From Aquibacillus salsiterrae (lineage in GTDB: Bacteria; Bacillota; Bacilli; Bacillales; Amphibacillaceae): a stretch of DNA of 64,000 bases. The notes beneath the pieces were generated by a model that did no database searches, was not told the DNA's origin, and worked only from the letters and a program-made list of their open reading frames with translations. The stretch is taken from positions 186,001 to 250,000 of the forward strand of contig NZ_JAMQKC010000003.1 in assembly GCF_028416595.1 (NCBI RefSeq). Direction: 5' to 3'. The position numbers and the translations under genes were made by a program. This document shows, piece by piece, positions 9,970-17,977 of the stretch (positions are counted from its first letter, which is position 1; each line of letters opens with the position of its first letter).

Positions 9970-10392
9970 TTATTGAAGTATTTTATTTATAATATAAACG
10001 TCAACGATTTCTCCATCTTCCATTAATTGATTCATTTCGTCTTTTAGTTTTTCTTCCAATGTAGATAAACCAACTTTAAAGTCCTCGGAAGTTAGTTGTA
10101 CAGATTCTTTAATAAACAAATTTTTAAGTTGAAATTCGCGTTTTTCTACTTCTTGTTTTGCATCCTTGCTATTGGTTATGAGCTGAAATTGAATTCTAAC
10201 AAAGCTACCATCTTTGAGATCTGTACTCATCTCGGAAGAAGTAAACGAATTTTCAACCATTTTGTCTAGCGTTTGTTCCTCGGCGCCTTTTGCCTCCCCA
10301 GATAGATTGAGAACGATGACAACTGCAACAATTCCGCTAATCGTTATGATAACAAGTAAAGTGACAAGGAGCTTTAACAGTTTAGGATTCAT
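9970..10392 (-). CDS. fliL: FliL, basal-body-associated membrane protein
   Basis: FliL is a single-pass membrane protein near the stator ring that influences motor torque or stator recruitment. Starting at ATG 10390-10392 the product has 140 residues, equal to B. subtilis FliL, and has an AGGTG site 8 nt upstream. A GTG three codons earlier (10399-10401) is less likely. One N-terminal helix (about residues 7-30) is followed by an extracytoplasmic domain. The start overlaps the end of swrD. Confidence 0.93.
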   Translation of the reverse strand: MNPKLLKLLVTLLVIITISGIVAVVIVLNLSGEAKGAEEQTLDKMVENSFTSSEMSTDLKDGSFVRIQFQLITNSKDAKQEVEKREFQLKNLFIKESVQLTSEDFKVGLSTLEEKLKDEMNQLMEDGEIVDVYIINKILQ

Positions 10393-10603
10393 TTTTATCA
10401 CCTGTTTCTAGTAAACAATGTTGTAATCCGATCATTTGATAGAACTGACTAACTTGTCCAATTACATGAGATGCAGACTCCTGGACTACTAACTTTTTCT
10501 GATTAAACAGAGTAATTGTCGTATCAGGTAATGATTGCACTTGTTCAATATATAATCCGTTGAGTACAAATGGATCGCCATTTAAACGTGTAAGATGAAT
10601 CAT
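10382..10603 (-). CDS. swrD: SwrD/FlbD-family flagellar protein
   Basis: This small (73-residue) FlbD-family protein is called SwrD (YlzI) in B. subtilis, where it is needed for full motor power and swarming. The family start MI-LTRLNG and the following F-LN pattern are clear. I chose ATG 10601-10603 because it matches the family's N-terminus. A TTG at 10619-10621 would add six residues not seen in relatives. No ribosome-binding site is at normal distance: the only purine-rich site, GGGGG at 10641-10645, is 37 nt away, with a hairpin between them (see findings). Confidence 0.9.
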   Translation of the reverse strand: MIHLTRLNGDPFVLNGLYIEQVQSLPDTTITLFNQKKLVVQESASHVIGQVSQFYQMIGLQHCLLETGDKNES

Positions 10604-10645
10604 ATTATGGCGAGAGCTCAAGCAGAGCTTAAGCTCTCTACCCCC
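10601..10645 (-). promoter_or_regulatory. swrD translation-initiation region with intervening hairpin
   Basis: The GGGGG Shine-Dalgarno-like run (10641-10645) and the swrD ATG (10601-10603) are separated by an inverted repeat: GAGAGCT at 10632-10638 pairs with AGCTCTC at 10612-10618 on the transcript. If folded, 2 nt and 8 nt remain on the two sides, giving an effective spacing of about 10 nt. A second, mutually exclusive palindrome (14 bp, 10624-10637) lies inside. The arrangement is seen directly; its function is inference. Confidence 0.5.
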
Positions 10646-10648
10646 TTT

Positions 10649-11554
10649 TTATCGCTTTAGATTAACTAATTCTTGTAGAATCTCATCTGATGTTGTAATA
10701 ATTCTTGTGTTTGCTTGAAAACCACGCTGAGCCGTAATCATCTCCGTAAATTCTTCTGCTAAGTCAACATTTGACATCTCCAGTGCGCCAGATACAATCG
10801 TTGCAGAACCATTTTCTTCTGGGATTACTAGGTCATCGATAGTATCAAAATTCCCATCATCGGTAAAAACCCCTGCATTGTTCGTAATTTGATAAAGATT
10901 AGAGCCTGTCTTTTGTAATCCGCCAGGGTTAGAAAATTTCGCTAATAAAATTTGACCAGCTGATTGCACATTTCCGCTTCCATTGACATAGGTTACTAAC
11001 CCATCACCTTGAATACTAAAACTTGCTGCATCTTGAGGAATTTGGATTTTCCCTAAGTAATCATCCACCTTAGACCCATCAGGATTAACGTTACCTAACA
11101 AATACAATCCATCCGGATTAACTACATATCCCTCATCATCTAAATAAAAATTGCCCGCACGCGTAAAACTTAACGGAGTATCTTGCATATCTACCCCAGA
11201 GCTTGCCCTATTCCCTGCGTTATAGCTCAAATCTTTACCTAAGACAAACATCCCGTCACCCTCGAGCGCTAAATCCAGAATGCGATTAGTTGTTTGGCGA
11301 TTTCCTTGGGTATGAATGTTATCAATCGAACCTAGCTGTGATCCCAAACCAACTTGTTGTGGATTAACACCTCCACGCGTATTGGTCGGGCCTTCAGCAC
11401 CAGATAATGTTTGGCTCATCATATCTTGAAAAGAAACTCGAGCCTTTTTATAACCTGATGTATTGACATTCGCAATGTTATTTCCTACTACATCTAATTT
11501 TGTTTGAAAACCTTTCATTCCTGAGATTCCTGCATACATTGAGCGAAGCATCAT
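10649..11554 (-). CDS. flgE: Flagellar hook protein FlgE (FlgG-like)
   Basis: This 301-residue hook/rod family protein occupies the position of B. subtilis flgE (once called flgG). The N-terminal flagellar rod signature (YAGISGMKGFQTKLDVVGNN) and the C-terminal ANTRIITTSDEILQELVNLK coiled coil, which pack in the hook inner core, are both present. It is longer than the 264-residue B. subtilis protein; part of the difference is an insert around residues 105-127. The start is ATG 11552-11554, with GGA 6 nt upstream. Assignment to hook rather than distal rod rests on position. Confidence 0.9.
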   Translation of the reverse strand: MMLRSMYAGISGMKGFQTKLDVVGNNIANVNTSGYKKARVSFQDMMSQTLSGAEGPTNTRGGVNPQQVGLGSQLGSIDNIHTQGNRQTTNRILDLALEGDGMFVLGKDLSYNAGNRASSGVDMQDTPLSFTRAGNFYLDDEGYVVNPDGLYLLGNVNPDGSKVDDYLGKIQIPQDAASFSIQGDGLVTYVNGSGNVQSAGQILLAKFSNPGGLQKTGSNLYQITNNAGVFTDDGNFDTIDDLVIPEENGSATIVSGALEMSNVDLAEEFTEMITAQRGFQANTRIITTSDEILQELVNLKR

Positions 11555-11633
11555 ACTTCATCCTTTCTATCTCGTTATTTTAAAACTGCGTCCATCATTC
11601 AGCAGTTATCACGGCCTCCCGTTAGGGTCCAGC

Positions 11634-12005
11634 CTATTCATCAATTAAAATCGTTCCATTAATGTTCGTAAAGATTCTACTAGTTGCTTCCATCCGATCC
11701 ATTGCCGTTACGACCATATTATTCTTCGTACTTACTACAAGAGCAGCTTCCTTTGTTACAATCAATGAATCTGTTATTCCTTTTTGTTTTGCTTCCCCAA
11801 CTTTTTGATTGATTTTTTCCCATTGATTAGGATTAATTTCAATATTTCTTTCGACAAGCCGTCCTTCTGCATGCTTGCTCAGCTTCAATTGCTGAACACT
11901 ATCAAGCACATCTTTAAAGGGAACGGAGTTTGTATCCTTTCTTGTTGTCGTATTAGTTTTAGGAAGCAAAGCGTGTTTGTTCATTTGTTGGATACGAATA
12001 TCCAT
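11634..12005 (-). CDS. Flagellar operon protein, TIGR02530 type
   Basis: This 123-residue protein sits between flgD and flgE. The KLSKHAEGRLVERNIEI pattern and the C-terminal TAMDRMEATSRIFTNINGTILI resemble the small 'flagellar operon protein' family (TIGR02530) found at this position in many Bacillales and Clostridia; as I recall it is missing from B. subtilis 168. No enzymatic motif or membrane segment is visible. The product is mostly helical and charged. A role in hook assembly is inference from position only. Confidence 0.75.
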   Translation of the reverse strand: MDIRIQQMNKHALLPKTNTTTRKDTNSVPFKDVLDSVQQLKLSKHAEGRLVERNIEINPNQWEKINQKVGEAKQKGITDSLIVTKEAALVVSTKNNMVVTAMDRMEATSRIFTNINGTILIDE

Positions 12006-12019
12006 CGTTCTTCTCCTCT

Positions 12020-12457
12020 CTATTTTGTAATCGGCTCACTTACTTTGATTATGTTATCCACGTTAATACTAACTCCGCTTTCTAGTTCAAGAATTGCCTC
12101 CCCATTCGACTGCCTTACTGCTTTTACAAGACCCGATTCACTAGTAGTCATCGCTCCTGTGTCATCATAGCGATTATAGGAAACTTGTTTATTTATTAAA
12201 TAACTATATTGTAAAACTGGTTTTACACTTAAGTAGTTAACAAGATTATCCACCGACTTAGACATATTCATCATTTGTTCAAGAGACGAGAAACTAGTCA
12301 TCTGTGAAATAAACTCTTTATCTTCCATTGGATTTAAAGGGTCTTGATTTTTAAGTTGTGCCATTAATATTTTTAAAAACTCTTCTTTCCCAAGCGAAGA
12401 GGTCGTTGATCCTCTTGTTTGAGAATTAATGTATAAAGAAGGATCAATTTTTGTCAT
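12020..12457 (-). CDS. flgD: FlgD, hook-capping scaffold protein
   Basis: FlgD caps the growing hook and is required for polymerisation of the hook protein. The 145-residue product contains the conserved N-terminal scaffold region (LGKEEFLKILMAQLKNQDPL, about residues 22-41, then EFISQMTSFSSLEQM) and a short C-terminal beta domain. Bacillus FlgD proteins are short like this one. AGGTG lies 7-8 nt before ATG 12455-12457. It follows fliK, as expected. Confidence 0.95.
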   Translation of the reverse strand: MTKIDPSLYINSQTRGSTTSSLGKEEFLKILMAQLKNQDPLNPMEDKEFISQMTSFSSLEQMMNMSKSVDNLVNYLSVKPVLQYSYLINKQVSYNRYDDTGAMTTSESGLVKAVRQSNGEAILELESGVSINVDNIIKVSEPITK

Positions 12458-12467
12458 TGGTTAGCAC

Positions 12468-13658
12468 CTACACTTTCTCATTCATTAACAATTGAAACGT
12501 ATCATTTGGTGATGTGCTGTCTTCTTTTTGGTTCGACCTGTCATGCGACTGATTAGAATCACGTTGATTAAATGTTTGACCTTGTTGACCCTCTCGTCTT
12601 CCCTGATATTGGTCATGCAAAAAGCTTGGTGCTTCTTGTTTTTCAACAACTACTTGATTTGGTGCAAACATATGTCGTAACTGACTCGAATTTGCGTCAA
12701 GTAGGTCCTTTACACTCTGTGAAGTAACCGTCATTTTAACAACCATTTCTCCATTTATTTGTGAAAACTTTAAGACGATATCGCCTAAATAATCTGGGTT
12801 CAGCTTAATGGTTAATTGCTGTAATCCATTTTTATTTACTAAAAAATTGCTTGATTTTAGTATTTGTTGGATCTTTTCGACTATTTCAGTTTCGACATTA
12901 GTTTCCGTGTTGGCATTGCTCGATTGATTTACATGAATGACAAATTGCTCTAGTTTCGATATTGGCATACTACTTAATTGGACACTAGCTGTTTTAAACG
13001 TATCTTTGTCGTCTTGTATTTTTGTGAGTGCGTTATTTAACCATTTTCCTATTTCGGTTGGAGATACTTCAGAGTTAAGTCGATACGTCGATTGGTCTCT
13101 TATTTGGATTCGCTTTTCATAGTTAGCTAACAGCTTGTTGAACAGGACCATTTCCTTGGAAGAATTGCTTGCTGTTGTTTTATTAACTTCCATTGGACGT
13201 ATCTTCTTTTCCAATTTCGTCCATTGTTCAAGTAATTGAAGCAATTTTTTTTCATTTTTTAGTACAATTGGCGCTTGTTTACGTTGTTCACCGTCTAAAA
13301 CTTTACTAAGAATTTGCTTTAACTCTTGCCACAAGCTTTGAAACGCCTGTTGTAATTCATCGATATCCTCATCGTTTTGATTAGCATCTATCTCTATCCC
13401 GTCTTGATCAACTGCAAATAGTTGAATCACTTCGCTCTGGCTGCTTGATCCAAGCAACAGGTTCAAAAGACTTGATCCATTGCTCACTTCATTTCCTGGT
13501 TCATTTGTTAAAAAATCAAAAGATGTTTTCGCCAAATCAGTTGGCATTGCATCATTAAGCTGTCCAAGCATGGCAGAAAATGATCCAGAAGAACCTTTAG
13601 CTCCAAAACTAGCCTGAGGTTTCGTTACCACCCTAGCCATTAATTCAATACCATTCAT
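12468..13658 (-). CDS. fliK: FliK, hook-length control protein
   Basis: FliK measures hook length and triggers the FlhB specificity switch. This 396-residue protein is poorly conserved over its first 270 residues. It ends in a recognisable Flg_hook domain (about residues 285-360), with the LTIKLNPDYLGDIVLKF pattern followed by a Q- and S-rich hydrophilic tail. The ATG at 13656-13658 has GGGGTGA just upstream; a second ATG at codon 7 is possible. The upstream space to motE is filled by repeat copies (13678-13840). Confidence 0.92.
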   Translation of the reverse strand: MNGIELMARVVTKPQASFGAKGSSGSFSAMLGQLNDAMPTDLAKTSFDFLTNEPGNEVSNGSSLLNLLLGSSSQSEVIQLFAVDQDGIEIDANQNDEDIDELQQAFQSLWQELKQILSKVLDGEQRKQAPIVLKNEKKLLQLLEQWTKLEKKIRPMEVNKTTASNSSKEMVLFNKLLANYEKRIQIRDQSTYRLNSEVSPTEIGKWLNNALTKIQDDKDTFKTASVQLSSMPISKLEQFVIHVNQSSNANTETNVETEIVEKIQQILKSSNFLVNKNGLQQLTIKLNPDYLGDIVLKFSQINGEMVVKMTVTSQSVKDLLDANSSQLRHMFAPNQVVVEKQEAPSFLHDQYQGRREGQQGQTFNQRDSNQSHDRSNQKEDSTSPNDTFQLLMNEKV

Positions 13659-13677
13659 TAATTATCACCCCCCCTCA

Positions 13678-13840
13678 AAGAAAAGCGTAGGCACCTTGAT
13701 CAGTCCCGACAGGCATAAGACAAGACCTGACGTGGCGTTCTTTGCCACAAAAGGGATTGACTTATGACCCCGAGGGACTAGGTGCCGAAGCTAGACAAAT
13801 AAGAAAAGCGTAGGCACCTTGATCAGTCCCGACAGGCATA
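13678..13840 (+). repeat. Intergenic hairpin repeat, one full and one partial copy
   Basis: A full copy runs from AAGAAAAGCG (13678) to GCTAGAC (about 13796). A 40-bp exact copy of its left end follows at 13801-13840. The full copy can fold as one long imperfect hairpin: GGCACC with GGTGCC, CATAAG with CTTATG, and an apical GTGGC/GCCAC stem. Related copies are at 20859-20904, 28639-28720, 52001-52030 and 55605-55700. It fills the fliK-motE junction and ends 8 bp from the motE stop. The strand given is that of the AAGAAAAGCG start. Confidence 0.85.
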
Positions 13841-13848
13841 GCACCTTG

Positions 13849-14430
13849 CTACTGGATACCTTTTAACAAAAATCCAGTCAAGTCAGCAGCTACTTTCGGT
13901 TCCATTTCACCTAAGACCAATCCTCTTTGTTCATTAGGTAGTTGAAGCAATACTTTCATTGCTAGCTGCTTGTCCAAATTAGCAATAATCGGCGCAGCTG
14001 AAGCAGGCTCCATTTGAGCAAAGGAACGTGAAATATTACCTAACAATTCCTCATTTGTTTCCTTGGATTTTTCTAATTCATTTAATTGACTCGTTAATCT
14101 ATTAACCTCTGCTGTCAAATCCTCTATCACTGTTTCTTGCTCAAGTATGTTTGCCCGTAAATTATCAATCTCGGTATTTTTTTCCGATAACGTTCCTTCT
14201 AACTGATTGACTTTGTTTAATTCGACTTTTTCATCATTGGTAACTACGACTGACGATAGAAACGGTATTTTGTTAGCAACAGACTTGGACTTTTCGATAA
14301 CATTTATCCCCATAAACGTCAAAATAATTAATGCAAGTGTAATCGCAAAGATAAGTGGCACAACAATCACGATGAACCATTGTATTATTCCTGCTTTATT
14401 TCCTTGTCCTGCATAAGTTTCTCGAGCCAT
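13849..14430 (-). CDS. motE: MotE-family (YlxF) flagellar protein
   Basis: This is the YlxF protein of Bacillus fla/che operons, of the MotE/MgtE-N-like family. I start at ATG 14428-14430, with AGGTGAGG upstream, giving 193 residues. An upstream ATG would add a 16-residue tail inside fliJ. One membrane helix (about residues 17-40) is followed by a long coiled coil (about 75-130). A C-terminal MgtE-N-like helical repeat contains MEPASAAPIIANLD and MEPKVAADLTGFLL. In other bacteria MotE chaperones MotC; here the partner is unknown. Confidence 0.85.
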   Translation of the reverse strand: MARETYAGQGNKAGIIQWFIVIVVPLIFAITLALIILTFMGINVIEKSKSVANKIPFLSSVVVTNDEKVELNKVNQLEGTLSEKNTEIDNLRANILEQETVIEDLTAEVNRLTSQLNELEKSKETNEELLGNISRSFAQMEPASAAPIIANLDKQLAMKVLLQLPNEQRGLVLGEMEPKVAADLTGFLLKGIQ

Positions 14431-14434
14431 GACC

Positions 14435-14881
14435 TCACCTATCTTTACGATTGATAAACTGCAAAACAGATGTCTCATCCATCAAATTTGCTTCTTGTTT
14501 CCATTTTATCGTTAAATCGTATTGCCTTTTTTGTTCCATTAACTTTTCAATCTTTTTAACTTCCTTGTGTGCTTCTGTTAACTCCTCTTGTTTTCCGTTC
14601 ATCTCCGTACGTGCTTTATTGACTTTTTTCTCTAATAGTGCAATTTGAGCCTTTAATCTTAAAAGGTAATCAGAGTGACTCAACAAGGTAGAAACGGTAC
14701 CATTTCCGCACAACTGTACTTGATAATTCTCTTCCATCGCTTCTTTTTGCTTTAATAACTCATATAATTGGTTGGCTATTTTTTCAAAGCTTTCAACCGA
14801 TTGGGAATAAGCAGACTGGGCAACATTTTTTTCTCTTTCTCTAACAGTCAGTATTTTATGATAGGAGTGAATTGCCGCCAT
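14435..14881 (-). CDS. fliJ: FliJ, export ATPase stalk protein
   Basis: FliJ is the central-stalk protein of the FliI ATPase ring. The 148 residues are almost entirely charged coiled coil, the typical appearance of the family, with no other motif. ATG 14879-14881 follows an AAGGAGG site, and the stop is just upstream of the motE start. It lies directly downstream of fliI, which supports the call despite low sequence conservation. Confidence 0.9.
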   Translation of the reverse strand: MAAIHSYHKILTVREREKNVAQSAYSQSVESFEKIANQLYELLKQKEAMEENYQVQLCGNGTVSTLLSHSDYLLRLKAQIALLEKKVNKARTEMNGKQEELTEAHKEVKKIEKLMEQKRQYDLTIKWKQEANLMDETSVLQFINRKDR

Positions 14882-14883
14882 CT

Positions 14884-16197
14884 TTAAGCTCCTCCTTGGA
14901 TTAGTTTAACTAACGAATTCATTGCTTCTTCTCTTGTCAGTTGTTCGTCGACAGACTGTTTTAGAAAGGCTAGTATTTTAGGTTGCATTAAGATCGATTG
15001 GTCTACTTTAAAACTTGTTCCACGCTTGTAAGCACCTATTTGAATTAATTCATAGTTTTCTTCATACGTAGACAATAACGAACGAACTTGTTGGATCACT
15101 TCTAAATCGTCTTTCGTTACAATCTGTGGCATGACCCGGCTAACTGACTTCAATACATTTATTGCCGGGAACTGACCTTGTTCTGCTAGCTTTCGGTCCA
15201 AGATAAAATGCCCGTCTAAAATCCCTCTAGTAGTATCGGCAATTGGTTCATTCATATCGTCTCCATCTACTAGCACGGTATAAAAAGCAGTAATTGTTCC
15301 GTTTTTACTAGTCCCTGTTCGCTCAAGTAGCTTGGGTAGAATTGCGAAAACAGATGGTGTATAGCCTTTGGTTGTTGGAGGCTCACCAGTTGCGAGCCCT
15401 ACTTCCCTTTGTGCCATTGCAACCCTTGTCACCGAATCCATCATTAGGTTTACTTGCAAGCCTTGGTCTCTGAAGTACTCACTAATCGCTGTTGCGGTAT
15501 AGGCACCTTTTATCCGCATTAGTGCAGGTTGGTCAGACGTAGCAACAACGATAATCGATCGCTTTAAACCTTCCTCACCTAAATCCTTTTCAAGAAATTC
15601 TCTAACCTCCCGGCCCCGTTCACCAATAAGTGCTATCACATTGATATCAGCACTACTATTTCTGGCTATCATTCCAAGTAACGTACTCTTTCCAACACCA
15701 CTACCTGCAAAAATGCCTACTCTTTGTCCTTTTCCAACGGTTAACATCGTATCAATTGCTTTGACGCCAACCTCAAGTGGTTCGTTTATCGTCGGTCGTT
15801 CCATTGGATTAGGTGGTTGCTGATCAGAGGGATAGGAAGATAATCCAGTCGGAAGCGGCGAGTGGTCTAACGGAACGCCTAACGGATCAATGACCTTTCC
15901 AACTAAGCCTTGGCCCACTTTTATTGTTAATGGGTGATTGGTTGCCTCCACTAAGCATCCTGGTCCTATTTCCGTTATAGCTGTATATGGCATTAAGAGA
16001 ACTCTTTCTTCATTAAAACCAACAACTTCAGCATAAATTTTATTATTTTCTCTTGCATTATGAATAAAACACACATCACCAATACTTGCTTCCGGGCCCT
16101 TTGATTCAATCAGTAGCCCTATGACTCGGTGGACTTTTCCATACCGTTTAAATGTGTTAATTTTTGCTATTTCATCAAGGTAATATTGTATTTTCAC
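14884..16197 (-). CDS. fliI: FliI, flagellar export ATPase
   Basis: FliI is the F1-beta-like hexameric ATPase that energises flagellar protein export. The 437 residues show Walker A GSGVGKST at 165-172 and the GERGREV and MMDSVTRVAMAQREVGLA signatures. A C-terminal helical domain binds FliJ and FliH. The start is GTG 16195-16197, within a GTGA overlap with the fliH stop, so translation is probably coupled. Confidence 0.97.
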   Translation of the reverse strand: MKIQYYLDEIAKINTFKRYGKVHRVIGLLIESKGPEASIGDVCFIHNARENNKIYAEVVGFNEERVLLMPYTAITEIGPGCLVEATNHPLTIKVGQGLVGKVIDPLGVPLDHSPLPTGLSSYPSDQQPPNPMERPTINEPLEVGVKAIDTMLTVGKGQRVGIFAGSGVGKSTLLGMIARNSSADINVIALIGERGREVREFLEKDLGEEGLKRSIIVVATSDQPALMRIKGAYTATAISEYFRDQGLQVNLMMDSVTRVAMAQREVGLATGEPPTTKGYTPSVFAILPKLLERTGTSKNGTITAFYTVLVDGDDMNEPIADTTRGILDGHFILDRKLAEQGQFPAINVLKSVSRVMPQIVTKDDLEVIQQVRSLLSTYEENYELIQIGAYKRGTSFKVDQSILMQPKILAFLKQSVDEQLTREEAMNSLVKLIQGGA

Positions 16198-16958
16198 TTG
16201 CTCGCTTGCTCCCTATGCATCTCTAATAAGTGGCTTCGCACCTCTTCTAATTGGCTGTCTATACTTGCATCAATTTTTCCAAAAGGTGATTCGACAATAC
16301 AACTCCCCCTTGACAAAGAATTGTCTGGATAAATAGATAAATCTGCCTTACTATCTGCACTTACGATATCCTCTTTATTAACGATTACTTGCTGATAATC
16401 TTCTACATTGACGTACAAAGCAATGGTTGGTTGGTCCTTTACTTCCCTAATCACTTCTTTTACTAATGATAAAAAAGTATCCTTTTCAGTAATTTCAATC
16501 ATTAGAATTTTAGAAGCAATAGTTAGTCCGAATTCTAAAATAGTTGCCTCACTATCTATAACCCTCTTAGCAGCATCCGCCTTTGCAACCCGAATCACTT
16601 CTTGCGCCTCAGATATGAGGTGTTCATATTCGGTGTAACCGTTTTGTTTGCCGATTTCAAAACCAGCATCATACCCTTCTCGATATGCTTCTTCTTTATA
16701 TTGTTCTTTTTCTTTCTCCCACTGTTTTTTTTCCATTTCTCGCTGCTGTTTTGCCTTCGTGACAGTTTGATTGATTTCTAATTTAGTAGACTCTAGCTGC
16801 CGCTGTACTTGACGAAGATTTTCTTCTACCTTTTTTAATTCCTCTGCTTTTGGGTTTGTTTGTTCTTGTTTTTCTCCATTTTCTTTCTTGTAAATTGGTT
16901 TAATACCAATCACTCGGCTGGAAAAATCATCATTAGTTGTTTTAAAAATGCTAGACAA
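16194..16958 (-). CDS. fliH: FliH, export ATPase regulator
   Basis: FliH is the peripheral stator of the FliI ATPase. It shows a long charged coiled coil (about residues 40-110), then a conserved C-terminal domain with the ILEFGLTIASKIL region. The best start is TTG 16956-16958: a GGAG site lies 9 nt upstream and the product (254 residues) begins MSSIFK. The ATG at 16965-16967 touches the ribosome-binding site and is less suitable. The gene overlaps the end of fliG by 8 bp. Confidence 0.9.
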   Translation of the reverse strand: MSSIFKTTNDDFSSRVIGIKPIYKKENGEKQEQTNPKAEELKKVEENLRQVQRQLESTKLEINQTVTKAKQQREMEKKQWEKEKEQYKEEAYREGYDAGFEIGKQNGYTEYEHLISEAQEVIRVAKADAAKRVIDSEATILEFGLTIASKILMIEITEKDTFLSLVKEVIREVKDQPTIALYVNVEDYQQVIVNKEDIVSADSKADLSIYPDNSLSRGSCIVESPFGKIDASIDSQLEEVRSHLLEMHREQASK

Positions 16959-17964
16959 TAATATCATCTCCTCCACCACGAGCAATAATGATTTCGCCAA
17001 CTTCTTCTAGTCTTCTTATCGCTGCAACAATTCTAGTTTGTGCTTCTTCGACATCCCGCAAACGTACAGGACCCATGAATTCCATTTCCTCCTTGAATGT
17101 TTCCGCCATTCTTGTTGACATATTGTTGAAGACAATATCCTTTACTTCTTCACTTGACACCTTTAACGATAGGCGTAAATCATCATTTTCCACTTCACGA
17201 ATGACTCGTTGGATTGCTCGATTATCCAAGGTTACAATATCTTCAAATACAAACATTCGCTTTTTGATTTCTTCTGCTAGCTCCGGATCTTGAATCTCAA
17301 GTGCATCTAAAATAGTCCGCTCTGTACTTCGGTCAACACCATTTAACACCTCTACAACGGCTTGGATTCCACCTGTTTGCGTATAGTCATGGGTTACAGT
17401 TGTTGATAGCTTCCGCTCAAGGATGGATTCAACCTCATAAATAATTTCCGGTGATGTTGAATCCATTAATGCTATCCGCTTAGCTACATCTGCTTGCATT
17501 TCCTGTGGAAGATTAGAAAGAATTTGCCCCGCTTGCTCCGCATCCAAATAGGACAAAATTAAAGCAATCGTTTGTGGATGTTCATTTTGAATAAAATTTA
17601 GAATTTGCGATGGTTCTGCCTTCCTTGCAAAATCAAAGGGCTTCACCTGCAAGGATGACGTAAGACGATTAATAATGTTTGTTGCTTCATTTTGCCCTAA
17701 TGCCTTTTCTAAAATCGTCTTTGCGTAATTTATTCCACCTTGAGTTATATAATCCTGGGCCAAGGCAATCTGATGAAATTGATCTAAAACATCCTCTTTC
17801 AACGAAGAATCAACCTTCTTAACAGAAGAAATTTCTAAGGTGAGTCTTTCTATTTCTTCTTCTGTTAAGTGTTGATATACTTGAGCAGATACGTCTGGCC
17901 CTAACGAAATTAACAAGATAGCTGCCTTTTGTCTTCCTGTTAAAGCCTCTTTTTGTCTTACCAT
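16951..17964 (-). CDS. fliG: FliG, flagellar motor switch protein
   Basis: FliG is the C-ring subunit that contacts the stators. ATG 17962-17964 has an AGGGGG site 9 nt upstream and gives 337 residues, close to the 338 of B. subtilis. A TTG further upstream is rejected. N, middle and C domains are present, with the EHPQTIALILSYL motif in the middle domain. The charged torque helix region (VKDIVFNNMSTRMAE...EEVGEI) is near the C-terminus. It lies between fliF and fliH. Confidence 0.97.
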   Translation of the reverse strand: MVRQKEALTGRQKAAILLISLGPDVSAQVYQHLTEEEIERLTLEISSVKKVDSSLKEDVLDQFHQIALAQDYITQGGINYAKTILEKALGQNEATNIINRLTSSLQVKPFDFARKAEPSQILNFIQNEHPQTIALILSYLDAEQAGQILSNLPQEMQADVAKRIALMDSTSPEIIYEVESILERKLSTTVTHDYTQTGGIQAVVEVLNGVDRSTERTILDALEIQDPELAEEIKKRMFVFEDIVTLDNRAIQRVIREVENDDLRLSLKVSSEEVKDIVFNNMSTRMAETFKEEMEFMGPVRLRDVEEAQTRIVAAIRRLEEVGEIIIARGGGDDIIV

Positions 17965-17977
17965 GTAATACTTCCCC

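Noticed and set aside
13678-13840. CRISPR array from repeated 40-bp units
   Set aside because: Only two units, no regular spacers, and the element is a dispersed hairpin repeat.
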